Shown here piece by piece: positions 11,473 to 22,425 of a DNA stretch of 64,000 bases (positions are counted from its first letter, which is position 1; each line of letters starts with the position of its first letter). The notes beneath the pieces were generated by a model. It did no database searches. It was not told the DNA's origin and was given only the letters and a program-made list of their open reading frames with translations. The translations under genes and the position numbers were made by a program. This DNA comes from Gymnopus androsaceus JB14 (lineage: Eukaryota > Basidiomycota > Agaricomycetes > Agaricales > Omphalotaceae), in NCBI GenBank assembly GCA_009733575.1, contig ML769594.1, positions 56,961-120,960 on the forward strand. The letters run 5' to 3'.

Positions 11473-12504
11473 ATGCTCACCACAGTATGGGACTTCCTCG
11501 TTACCCTGCAGTTGTTCAACCAGTCTGATATGAAGACAATCGTGCTTCCAGTGGTAGTTATCGATCGTAATTTCATGCGAAGATTCGTCAACACTGATAT
11601 CTTTCACTTAGACTGTCTTCTCTCAGGCTTTGGCCTCGTACCACTCTGTGCCCAGGATTTGCGCTCGTCGTATTCTGGGTATGGATGCATCTCCTTTACT
11701 TCACGATAACGAATCAGACGTTCGGTACATCTCCCGAGGAAGATGCTGTGAACAAGCCAAACCGACCGATCCCTTCTAAGCGTATCAGTGTCGAAGCAGC
11801 AACAATGCTGGGTTGGGCGCTTGCGCCTATTGATCTCGCATTATCGATATATGGTGGAGCGGTGCCTTCCGGAGCCGCCATCTGTGTCCTCACCAGCATC
11901 TACTGTAGAGGCGGAGGTCATAGTCACTGGCTCACGAAAAATGGCTGTTGTGCCGGGTTCTACGCTTTGTTTGAATACGGCGCCACGCAGATCGCAGGCA
12001 AGTAACTGCTTATTCTATGGCTATAATTGCAGGAATTGATTAAACCTTCAATTGTAGACTCGTCGGTGAAGCTCAATGAGAACCAGCTGGGCGCCATCAT
12101 CGGAAGTGCTTCGATAATATTTACGACAATCCACGCTCAAGATTTTCGGGACGATGAAGGGGATGCTCTCTTGGGGAGACGCACACTCACCCTCTTGTTC
12201 CCTATTTTTTCACGAGTGACCATGCCTATCTTGCTCATAGGGTGGTCAGTAGCATTATGCTTGTTTTCAGAAGCGAACAATATGGTTCTCTTCGCACTTA
12301 CAGCAATTGGAACCGTCACCGGAGTTCGTTTTCTCACTTTGAAATCAGCAAAGGATGATCGACTTTCTTACTTGTACTACAACGTGAGTAATTCTAGCAT
12401 TATACATTTTGGTTTGTCTGAATCTTGTTCCCAAGATATGGTTGTCTATGGCGCATGTAGCCTTGAGTTCATTGAACCTGGAGAAGGCAACAGCATGGTC
12501 CTAG
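11473..12504 (+). CDS. UbiA-family prenyltransferase / membrane terpene cyclase
   Basis: UbiA proteins are multi-helix membrane enzymes that transfer or cyclise isoprenyl diphosphates; some fungal members act as terpene cyclases. The ATG at 11473 opens MLTTVWDFLVTLQLFNQSD. Helices FALVVFWVWMHLLYFTITNQ and LTSIY..GGGHSHWLTKN follow. Both metal-binding regions are visible: an Asn/Asp-rich first motif (NQT...PEEDAVNKPNRP) and a second motif, HAQDFRDDEGDALLGRRT. A GC-AG intron (about 12000-12057) joins GATQIA to DSSVKLNENQ. The last intron (12382-12434) joins YLYYN to IWLSMAHVAL, ending at TAG 12502-12504. Near 11657 the frame must shift by one base (VPR to FALVVF), as in several neighbours. About 300 residues is normal for the family. 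It could act with the P450 and OYE-like reductase alongside. Confidence 0.8.
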
Positions 12505-13234
12505 ACTTATTTCTTACTTCCTTTTTTGAATGATTCGGTATGACTACCAATGTCGATAGATGAATAGATAGATTTTTTTGCATATGAACTCATGATCAGA
12601 CCTGCTATAACTCGCTTTGACAGTGTGAGAGTTAGACTCCCGGTCTCTTCCGGCCTTGCCTAAGTGAGGATGATGATAAATATAGATCAATGATTAGCTG
12701 CCGATACTCCAGTCGAGCTCATACCTGACGGTGTTCCACCATCCCACATCCCTCCCATACCGAGAAAATATCCAGAATGGCAAGTTCTCGAATGCAGAAT
12801 TTATCAGATCTGAACGGGTCCTAGATAAACCGTCAACCTGCAATTGGAGCGCGCCATGCGACAGACGTGGGACCACCCTGGTCGCTATAAGCAGCTTCCT
12901 CCCTGCCAAGTAGGTTTCAATGGAGAAGACTGGTACGTAGTCTCAGTCTGGAGTTTCAGGTCACCCTGGTGTACCGTTTACCGTGCGACCGCGTAGCCAG
13001 CTCACCACTGTATCATGTGTATGTCCGTGACCCTTTGGCCAAGTAGCCGCTGCGCAACGCGCCAAACCTCAATTTGACAGCGAAGTACTTCAGTCAAAGG
13101 CAAAAGATTCAAATGACAGCTTGACCCTGTATTACAACTGTAAGCAGGGACTTCAAATCAAAACGAGGCTTTTATATTATATGAGGCTGGATTTCTCAGG
13201 TCTTTCTCAACACTCTTAGACTTGAACTGCAACA
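12505..13234. other. Intergenic, promoter of OYE-like gene
   Basis: No recognised gene. A minus-strand open frame of 71 codons (12694-12909) has no family match. A TATA-like TTTATATTATATG lies at about 13171, roughly 60 bp upstream of the OYE-like start codon. Confidence 0.4.
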
Positions 13235-14654
13235 ATGTCTCTCCCTATCATCAACAAGCGCGCTCCAGGCGTTCCGTTCTACACACCACTTCAAAGCCCT
13301 CCGGCGGGAACGACTCGTTCTACGGCGAAAACCTTGCTCTTTACGCCCTTGAAGATCCGAGGTGTCGAGTTTCCGAACCGTGTCTGGGTATGTTCAAACG
13401 CTTTCCGCTGATGATTCTTCTTTTTTGTGAACACGACTTCAGGTTTCTCCCATGCAGCAGTATTCGGCGGAAAATGGACAGATGACACCCTGGCATATGG
13501 CATATCTAGGTGGAATTCTCATTCGAGGTAATTGTTCTGTGATTTGGCATGTTTTTGCTTTTTCAGAGAGATAATGGATAATATTAGGTCCAGGACTTAC
13601 ATTCGTCGAGGGCTCTGCCGTTACCGCAACCGGGCGTATCACCCCCGAAGATCTTGGGCTCTGGGACGACTCCCAGATTGCATCCCATCAAGAGGTGGTC
13701 CGATTTGCACACTCCCAAGGCCAAAAAATCGGTATCCAGGTAATTGATTGACCCATCTGCTCTCGGAATATACACATTTCTCATATACTTACAGCTCATG
13801 CACTCTGGCAGAAAAGGGTCATGCGTCGCACTGTGGTTGAGCTTCAGTGCAACCGCCACTCCTGCTGCAGGTGGCTGGCCGGATAAGCTTGTAGCTCCCT
13901 CTGCCGTTCCCTTTGAGAAAGGATATCCAGTTCCGCATGCGCTTTCCATCCAAGAGATAGAGGAAATGGTAGTCGCATTCAAAGAATCTGCTCGTAGAGC
14001 GGTTACTGCTGGCTACGATGTTATCAACATTCATGCAGCCCATGGTTATCTTTTGTCCGAGTTCATGAGCCCAGTCGCGAATAAACGTACAGATAAGTAT
14101 GGTGGAAGCTTCGAGAATCGCATCAGAATTGTTCTAGAGGTAATAGATGCGGTGAGAGCTGTGATTCCGGACACAATGCCCCTTGTCCTTCGGTTCGTTC
14201 TTGTTATCCTCTGGAAGCGGTTTTATTGATCAGCATGCATAGGGTTTCAGCGACTGACTGTCTCGAGCAAGAAAACTTCCCAAGTTGGACCCTTCCTGAC
14301 ACCATCGAGCTCGCGAAAGTTATACGTGAACATGGCGTGGATGTTCTTGATGTGTCGTCGGGTGGCCAATCTGCTGCACAGACGATTAATGTGTTCAACT
14401 CCCAGTCCACGTACGCCAAGCAGATCAAAGATGTTGTGGGAGACTCTTTGCTTGTTGGCTGTTTAGGTGGTATCACGTCAGGAAAGGTAGCTGAGCAGTA
14501 CCTCCAGGAGAAGCGGGGCGATATGTGCTTCGTCGGGCGGAATTTCCTTGAAAAGCCTGGAACGGCATGGGAGTTTGCGGAAGAGCTTGACGAATCCGTA
14601 CATATGTCGAAGCAGATTGAGTGGCCTTTCATTGGAAGAGGAAAACGCACCTAG
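13235..14654 (+). CDS. Old yellow enzyme-like NADH:flavin oxidoreductase
   Basis: This is an FMN-dependent ene-reductase of the YqjM/NADPH-dehydrogenase branch, which reduces activated C=C bonds with NAD(P)H. The ATG at 13235 opens MSLPIINKRAPGVPFYTPLQ. Then come LFTPLKIRGVEFPNRV, VSPMQQYSAENG, GLWDDSQIASHQ, LMHSGRKGS, GGWPDKLVAPSAVPF, the active-site region NIHAAHGYLLSEFMSP, DKYGGSFENR (FMN-phosphate loop) and VDVLDVSSGG. It ends with DMCFVGRNFLEKP and a stop at 14652-14654. Introns are seen at about 13388-13442, 13509-13589, 13741-13793 and 14192-14245. About 400 residues is usual. The HAGRKAS-type motif common in the family reads HSGRKGS here, and the following stretch up to GGWPD is unusually divergent. 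I see no clear frame break. Confidence 0.87.
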
Positions 14655-15227
14655 ATTAATTAGTGTTTCATTTGTATCTTTGATGAGTGGAGTTATGTAC
14701 CACCATTTAAAAACGTTCGGAATCAATCTAGCTTGTACTGGAATAGAGAAATCGGAGGAAACAAGGGATCGTTAGCACGTGAACCGTGAACCATGGCTCA
14801 CCTTGCTGTCATAAAAAACATTACAGCCTGAAAAACTTGTTATCAATGAAAGTTCGAAAGTTCCCGACTGCCATTAGACACGCGTGCACGATGATCATAG
14901 AGTAGTTCAGAGTAGGATCCATACTGGCACCGAAAAAAGCATCTGAAGATGCGTGTCGAGAGTTCTTGGGAGTCTCCATAATGAACCGAGAGAAGTTGAT
15001 TTGCTTGGTGTATATGCAGCAGTAGTGAAGGACCAACTTCACAACGTATCGATAGATCTCGGGAGCTTTTTAAAGTGATTGGTGGCCAAAAATGATTTTG
15101 AGACTGAAAGAGCTGGAACAGAAAGCTACGCGTCGACAGAAGGTGGCGTGAGAGTTGCACTCTCTTTCTTTTCTACCGCCATCTTCATTGAAGTTTAGAT
15201 TCTTTACAATAATCTCCTTCGTGAAAT
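14655..15227. other. Intergenic, no gene recognised
   Basis: Minus-strand open frames around 14821-15160 have no recognisable family and biased Ser/His composition. I make no call. Confidence 0.4.
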
Positions 15228-16138
15228 ATGGAAACTGATGAAGCTACTAGTTTGCTGTGTACAACTCTCATCTGCATCCTTGTCAGCAGGCTACTAACAC
15301 AGAGGACTAGAAGTTCGAGCTGCAGATGCCGATGTGGTGATCTGCTCTTCCGACAACGTCCGCTTTCATTTGCATAAAAGAAACCTAGAATGCACTACCC
15401 AAGGATTTCCTCCGGCCGATACCCCCACCAATGGCGAAGTCGTAGTCCTTTCCGAAACGGCTGCGACGCTTGAAATCCTCTTCCAGTTCATCTATCCCCG
15501 TCGTTATCCCGATCTTGGAGAGCTGGAGTCGGACTCTCTTTTCCTGGTTGCAGAGGCGGCGGAAAAGTATGGTGTCTCTGCTGCGATGTACGGGTGTCAA
15601 TTTGCGCTGAGGTCTGTTCTGATTTCATGGTGCTTACAGTTACTGCGCGAGGCTGACTTGTGGAAAAATTCTACAGGAAAATCTTGGCCTCTAAACCTAA
15701 AGATATTCTAAATTTTGCTGCCAAACACGACTATCCATCGTTGATCGTTGAATTGCCACAAGATTTCAAGGTTAACACTCCACTGTCTGAGCTTGTACAT
15801 GTATTACCGCCTCATATTTACCAACCCTGGGTATGTACTCATTTGTCGTTCCATGAGGCCGAATTGATCTGTATTCCAGAGTCTCTTATCGCGAACGCTG
15901 GACCGATGCCCTGCAACTCGCCACGAGACTTCTGCCAGATCATTCCGGATGCAACCTGGAGAGAACACGGCCGGAGTGGATTAGCACAACGAGATACATT
16001 CTCGTGCGATTGACTACCCCACTATGTCTCTTGCAGCCACAACTTGACCATATATTCAATACATTCAATCTTCAAAATGCATGTTGTGCGCAGGCAGTGG
16101 CAAAAATGGAAGAGAAATATCCAGGCAACGGAGGATAG
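15228..16138 (+). CDS. BTB/POZ domain protein
   Basis: BTB domains mediate dimerisation and often recruit cullin-3 ligases; Agaricomycetes carry many small BTB proteins of unknown role. The start at 15228 (METDEATSLL) is tentative and followed by an intron. The domain is clear: DADVVICSSDNVRFHLHKRN, GEVVVLSETAATLEILFQF, IYPRRYPDL, LVAEAAEKYGVSAAM. After an intron come KDILNFAAKHDYPSL and VLPPHIYQPW, typical of this fungal subfamily. After another intron (about 15831-15879) the frame giving YRERWTDALQLATRLLPDHS continues to TAG at 16136-16138 and ends with two Cys and a Trp-free tail. Reaching that frame needs one extra base, so a frame break or an alternative acceptor is present near 15830-15880. 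Confidence 0.7.
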
Positions 16139-16289
16139 AATTCCACCATTCACGCTCCTGACAATGTCGAAGCTTGAGCTGTTGCCCACTATTGCCTGCC
16201 TTTGTATAGTCCACATATTACACTATAAAAAATCCACAAATTATTCGAATACTATACAACAGTGCTAAACTACTTTTACTTTTAATGTT

Positions 16290-17943
16290 TTAACGACGCA
16301 ATACCTTCGCTGGCAGAGGCGCCGGAATCCCTCTTCTTCCTCCACCTCCCGACGTACCGACCTCTACGGTCGGCACATCAGTACTCGGCCGAGCTACACT
16401 TACACTCCCATCCCCACCTCCACTCCTCCACAAACCTCTTACCCGGCTTCCAATCCCTCCGCACGCATACTCAATTCCTCTTCCAACGCACCGAAGTCCC
16501 CTCCCTAGAGCTCTCCCAGCCCTCACTAAATACTGCATCCACATACCCATCCCCACCAGCACGCCCAAGAACCATAGTCCTACGGGTGGCGCTGCATCGC
16601 AAGCGACGAGAAGGCAGGAACGCGACTAGGAAGAGTATGGAGATAAGCATGCAGAGGGCGGGGATGCGGGAGGAGAGGGCAAAATAGCCCCAGGACTGAT
16701 GAGAGGATGGAGGTCGAGCGCGGGTCTGGAGTAGAAAGAACGAGTGAGTATCATTAAGTAAGACGCGTTGTAAAAACTCACAACAAAAGTTTCCACATTT
16801 CCCCATGCGAAGTGTAAGAGAAAGTAGCCGTCGCATAAGAGCCCCAATGCTGTAGATATCGTGCTCAAACTGACCGCCGATCGACCCAAAGAGTCTACAG
16901 CGAAGAATTCGTCGGGTTCGGAAGGCGACATGGCGAAGACAGCGGCGTCGATGCTAGATGAAGAATGTAAATAAATCTGATGTAGTAGCCTAGGAAGAAG
17001 ACTTACGCAGCCAAGCCAATCAACAGCCCACCTACATACGTCCACTCTACCTGTAACCGCTGATAGATCTGGGCGTATTTCGCATATCTCCCTTCTTCGA
17101 CCTCGATCATGACTGAATTGACGCTCGCACTCCCACTCAACTCAAGCTCAGGTTCCTTATGGAACTCCTCATAGCACTCCGCAAGCTTCAGTTCACGATA
17201 AACCGTAAACATACACAGTAGTTGCTCCCACCATTTCAATGATTGTCGCTCTGTTTCTGTGGGACATTCTGCGTTGGAGTTTTCCTGCTCGTTAGAGCTG
17301 CCTTGGGGGATGATGGTGTTCGTGTAGCTCGGTAAAATGCCGGGATTGGGTTGTGCCATGCCTAGGACGGTGAAGAAATGAGGCCAGGGGAAATTTGGCT
17401 GTTGGTGAGGCTCATCTTCGTGGATACTGTCGTCGTCGTCGTCGTAGCATGGCGGTTCGAAGTTTTCTTCCTCCTGCTCGTCTTCCGACACCCATATCTC
17501 CCTGCCTCCATCATCAGAGTCACAGGCATAACCAGTGATACGGCGACGTTTCCGTCTCCGAAGCCCGGGTTTTGAGGAAGGTGTCGGTGGAGATGGAAGG
17601 GTAGGGCTAGGCTTCGATTCATCGTCCTTGAGGGTTTCTTCGTCGTCCGAGTCAGATACTTCTTTGGTATCGTTACTATCTTCCTCCTCCTTGCGCTCGG
17701 GAAGAGCGAGAGAAGCATTGGGGGGAATAAGTTTGATGTGCAGTGTAGGACCAGAGTTGGCGCCATCTCGAGCCCGTACGCGCGCGTTGAGGCTTAGAAC
17801 AACCGTAGGTTCTGCAAAACAGATACTTAGCAATTGAGCGAAAGTTGGAAACAAAGCTTGAAGTAGAAGTATAACGCACGATGATTATGATTCTGGTGAG
17901 AATGATGTTCCTGTTCTTTTGCCAACCTGATTATTTCGCTCAT
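16290..17943 (-). CDS. Acidic multi-pass membrane protein, unknown function
   Basis: The ATG at 17943-17941 opens MSEIIRLAKEQEHHSHQNHN. A GT...AG intron (about 17820-17879) leads to PTVVLSLNARVRARDG. A long disordered acidic region follows, with a Pro/Ser-rich stretch, a basic patch (LRRRKRRR) and runs of Asp/Glu. The C-terminal half is membrane-embedded: WTYVGGLLIGLAA, then after an intron IDAAVFAM and STISTALGLLCDGYFLLHFA, then YFALSSRIPALCMLISILFL and VGLWFLGVLVGMGMWMQYLV. I recognise the architecture from Agaricomycete hypothetical proteins but not a function. One base must be added or lost near 16612 to pass from LFLVAFL to VACDAAPPVG. The gene converges on the BTB gene with 150 bp between stops. 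Confidence 0.7.
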
Positions 17944-19795
17944 TTTATATGCGCAGGACCCCAAAACGGTCCTATTATTCCTCCTAGCTTTCTTCTTGCT
18001 AGCCTGCGGAGAATGTATAACCTCGAACGAGAGTTTCGTACTTGGAAGAGGGTCGACGCTATACCATTGCTGTATAAGTACACAAATGTACAAATGGAAT
18101 GCTGTATACGCACATATCAAGCCCCATTTTTGAATTTGGGTTTTGACCATCGCTTCCAAGCGTAGTTTCGTAGGATTTCAAGTGAGAATCTACAGAGAGT
18201 GCGACCAGCGGTCTCCAACCGTTTCCTCGGCGGAGGAGGTGAAGATTGTTACTGCGGAGAACTAAACAAATGCTGTTCAGATATTGGAAAGCCTACGAGT
18301 TTATTGAGACTTGCTTGAAATACGCCATGTTCTAGAATGGAATCAGTGAAAGTAAAAGGCAAGTCAAGGAGCCAGCGTACTCATTCTCTTCCATAGCTGT
18401 TGTGGATCAAGTTTGAGTTTGGACGAACATTGCGATCAGCAACAAATCAGCAAGTTGCACTGCACGAACTCTTCGGTGCACCACTGTCGGAACGGATCCT
18501 GCCGAACGTGAGAACCGGTGCGTGACTATTCGCGGACGCGTCTGTGACCTTAGACCATCACTCTTCTCGCAGGAAAACACATCATGAGGTACATACATCC
18601 TTCTATGCCAGAATTGATGCGTGCTACACGACCGAGACTGCACTTTTGCGAACCAACCTCTGAGCACGCCTCCTCCTCAGGGCGGTATCAACCTCCGTTA
18701 ATGCACTATGGGCTCATTGACGCGCCTGGGCTCTTTAGGTATGCCCCGGAACATTTTCCTGAGCTTACTGTGTATGAAGGAATGCCACCAAAGCCGACCT
18801 ACCTTACAAAGATTGTTTCGACTATATTCTGGTTAGCCTTTCTGAGCATTGGTCATCTCTAATGTACTACATTACGCTCCTCTGAAACTGCAAGCTGAGA
18901 TCGCCGCAGCGCGGTGATTTCGTTCCAGGACTGTCGATAGGCCCATATTACAAAGGCTGGGTACCGCAGAAGGCGGAGAAAGTCGGTGAATTTATTGACC
19001 ATGAATGTCAAACCATGCTATCAGTGACGATCTTGATCATCACTGGTGGAGGTATGAACGACGAATTGAAAGTAAGTCGCCTTGTTGTGTTGGTTTTTCT
19101 TTGAGAAAGTAGTCGTGATTCTGACCATCGAACTTTTTCCTCGGTGCGTTTTTTCTCTAACATCACTTAGCGAATATTACATCGACCAGGTGCAACATAG
19201 ATGATAGTCGAAGAATGCGTTGCCACTCTCCCTCTAGCTGTCCAGGATAGACTCGAAGAGGACTTCGAAATGCTTGATGCTTCGGAACTTGAAGAGTCCT
19301 TAGTCCATAACATGCCTTTCTGTTCTTGCTCTTTCAACCTGATATTTTTTCCTTATTCAGCCAACGAACTCCTTCCCCGGTCCCTCCTCATAAATGCCTG
19401 TATGTGAGGAGACCGCAGTTCGAGCTTTCCTGCGAAGCGTGTTGGTAACTGCGCAACATGACTTACCCGTCGTACTTTCCTCAGCTTCCATTGGCTCCTC
19501 TAGTTGATTGGCGGCATACAGCTAGTAGGATATCTTTCTGGTCGTGAACAAGATGATAGTCAAGACAACAGTGATTCATTAGTTCTTTATGGATGTTCGG
19601 CGTCTGCCCAACCATCGGAGATTTTGGTACCAGTGACTCCTGTGTGCGGCTACGTGTAGTCGGCTATAAATGGCTTCTTTCTTCTTCACTGATTGTGCTT
19701 TCCACTAATATACACAAGACTATACATATCGTACATGTACTGCAGTATACCCTCCTTTGCACAACATTCACAGATTTCGTCTCCCAGAACCTTTC
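17944..19795. other. Gene-poor interval with weak unassigned frames
   Basis: A plus-strand frame at 18584-18862 (with the string LFRYAPEHFPELTVYEGMPP) and another at 19201-19407 (QDRLEEDFEMLDASELEESL) look protein-like in composition and could be exons of one decayed gene. A segment between them gives KAEKVGEFIDHECQTMLSV. I cannot name a family or join them with convincing splice sites, so no gene is called. TATA-like TATAAATGG occurs near 19665. Confidence 0.35.
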
Positions 19796-21729
19796 CTATG
19801 ATTCTATCCAAGAATATACACGATCTCTGTGTGTTTGCTCCATTGTCTGAAATACAGAAGCAGACAACTGGGTATCCGCCCAGTCATCGTGATGGACTGA
19901 AGTAAAACGAAGTTTATTCCAGCTCGGTTCAGGACTTTGAGAGAAAAAGTTTATTGTGGATGCAGTCTGGGATTTAGGGGCATTAAGGTCATCTTGAAAC
20001 AAGCGCCAGGCTAGCGAAAGCACGAGAGCCCGATAACGAGGACCTCCAGTTGTGTACGAAGGATCCTCGGGGTCAGTTGTATCATCATTACCAATGCAAG
20101 GACCCCCTAGAAAGCAAACGTGTCGCCGTGGAGTCCAAGAGTCTAACAATGTCCCCGTCAATCAGCCAGTGACGGAGAGTCTCATTATACCTTGAGACTC
20201 TCGTCAAACGGTGAATGAAATGTACAACAGCGTCTAGGTCAAGCGGACAGCTCTCGCTCGATAGACAGTTGTTAGGACAGAGCATGAAAAATGGATCAGA
20301 CTCTGGAGCGCGACTTCTGCAATCTTGATTAGCGTCATGCCTGAAAGTAAGAGCAGGAAATAGGAGTTGAACATACGAGAGTAGGATAAGCCGACGAACG
20401 ATTCGGATAAAGGTTTCTCGCGCATGATCAGGAGGAGTTTGCTCGATATACATTTCTAGACCGGCTCTGACTTTATTTGAACTTACGCAAGCCCAAAGAC
20501 GATACAACGACCTTAAAGCTCGAAAGCAAGTATCTTCATCCAACGTTGAGGACCTGTATTAAAGATTCATTATCTGTAAGATACCGTGAAGGAACGTTTG
20601 CTTACCCCGAAAACTCAAACAGATCGACCTGCATATCCCAGAGAATATGGTCAACAAACTTCTTATGCATCATCCTTTTATTTCGAGGCTTGATCCAGTC
20701 CATCACCAACGTATCGAAGATAGAACTGATTCGCCACTGAATAAGTCTCTGTTCAAGTGAACGCCAGATCTGACCACGCAGGAAGCCTCGACTCTGATCC
20801 GAACCAAGGTTTCCCAATGAAAGCATGGGCCAGAGAGGCCATAAGCCACGTATTGCATGCGACTGAATCATTTGGTGAGCGTATTCGTCTGAGAGCGCTT
20901 CCACCAAAAACGAGTTACAGGTAGCGGTAACGCTCGATTTTTGAAAGGTCCCTGTTCTCGTACCAAATGCGACAGGATTCTGACAGTCGGAGACGTATAA
21001 ATGGAGCAGTAGATCCAGCGAGCCGCAATTAACGGCGGTTGACCATGTCTCTTCACCTGAAGAGGCGAAGTCTCGAAGGAAATCGACTATGGGAGCCAAA
21101 GAATGATCCTCCCATTTGGAAAGATTTTGTCGATAAGCAGAAAGGAGAGTATCTTCAGCACCACTGCAAGAAGTTCTTAGGGAGAAATACTTTAGTCATA
21201 ACCGAAAATTGTCAGTCGGTGGATTAAGAACCTTATTGGATCTAGACAAGCTAGGATTTCCGAGAGCAAGAGATTGACTTCAACCTCTGGCCAGACTTTC
21301 AATGCTTCAATGAGATAGGCAGTAGATCGAGAAGCGATCTGTCCCATTATAAGCTGCAGAGCGCGAATGCGTGTAGAATCAGGATACATATGGATTCTAT
21401 AACATCCTTGAATCATTTAGACATCCAGTAGAACATGTCGCTTACCTTGACAACTCCAAAAGGTCGGAATACATTTGAAGTAAGTCAACAACGTTATCGG
21501 AATCATGATGAGGGAAATGTATTGCAATAGAGGAAAGCCGTTGGGATATAAGGATTTGTTCGATGCCCTTGAGGGTCAATTTACCCAAGTTTTGTATCGC
21601 TTTGCCTGCAAGGGAGCCGAGACCAACGAATGTGCTCGTAGAAGTGGCCGTGGAAAAAGAGTATAGACTTTCAACAGACTGGGTTTCAATCGTTGAAGTC
21701 GAGGCAGAGTCCAATGATGAGCGTTTCAT
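19796..21729 (-). CDS. Unrecognised protein, tandem copy A
   Basis: The start is MKRSSLDSASTSTIETQSVE at 21729. This is the left member of a tandem pair with the gene at 22426-24423. It shares the Ser/Thr-rich N-terminus, then GSLAGKAIQNLGKLTLKG, then an exon with DSTRIRALQLIMGQI and LLLSEILACLDPIRFLI, then a helical body (SGEETWSTAVNCGSLDLLLH, HAIRGLWPLWPMLSLGN, RLIQWRISSIFDTLVMDW) and the C-terminal part ending THRDRVYSWIES. I do not recognise a domain; the pattern of amphipathic helices suggests an alpha-solenoid, which is an inference. Compared with copy B it has a shortened segment around 20040-20100 and an extra base near 20090 that creates a stop after SLHW, so this copy may be decaying. 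Confidence 0.55.
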
Positions 21730-22425
21730 TGTCGAAAGCGAGGGTGGGAAGCACCGCTAAAGAATCGACTTGAATGTGATATATAAGGGCAATTTCTGCT
21801 GTCACCCGCTGTCCTTCTGATGAGCGTACACAGCCACTGCTGCAGTGAATGAGGATTCATGAGATAGAAACCAGCGTAGCAAACAGCCACCTTACATAGC
21901 CCCGAGAACCGGTCAAAGCTAAAAATATGATGTCTGTCAAACCACCAAGAGGGACTTTGACACACCCAGACTATTTGTAGTGAAGATGGCCTTTCAGTGA
22001 TGAGTATTGAGCAGCCGCTCGCGTTGCTTGTCTAGGATAGATGGCAAGGAAGGAAGGATGAGAGAATCTTCACAAAACAAACAGTGGCCTTACGAGTCGA
22101 GGGGGAGATGATAAATCTGCTGCAAAGATTTATCATTTCGACTCTATAGAATCCCACGCAAACTTCAGCCATTGCATACAAGGGTTGACCCAGAGAAACT
22201 GAACGAGTTCAAGAACTGTATACTCTGTAATTCAGAAGGTTAACACAAAGGAACGTGTCGCAAAAGGATACCAGGTGTGTTCGTTGTACATTTAAATGTA
22301 CTGTATAGCGGTAGGAGTAAGCAGTGAACCAATCGATAATAATGGACACAGACGAGCGGGGCATTGCGAAAGGGACCGGAAGAATGGAATAAACATTCAG
22401 ATGCTTTGTTTTACAGAATCCATTC
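21730..22425. repeat. Flank of tandem unit (first copy)
   Basis: This is the interval between the two tandem genes. Its right part (about 22200-22400) aligns by eye with 24930-25130, upstream of copy B. Both contain a string of the form TGCACATTTA/GTACATTTAAATGTA followed by TATAGC(G/T)GTA and GGCAGTGA/AAGCAGTGA. The duplicated unit therefore includes upstream flank as well as the gene. Confidence 0.5.

Noticed and set aside
16290..16568. Apparent separate small basic protein (92 codons, Gly/Arg-rich)
   Set aside because: It is the frame-shifted C-terminal end of the membrane protein gene; joining at about 16612 restores a continuous hydrophobic segment.
17381..17837. Plus-strand open frames opposite the acidic protein
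   Set aside because: They are mirror frames of the Asp/Glu/Ser-rich coding sequence and have low-complexity Val/Ser-rich content.
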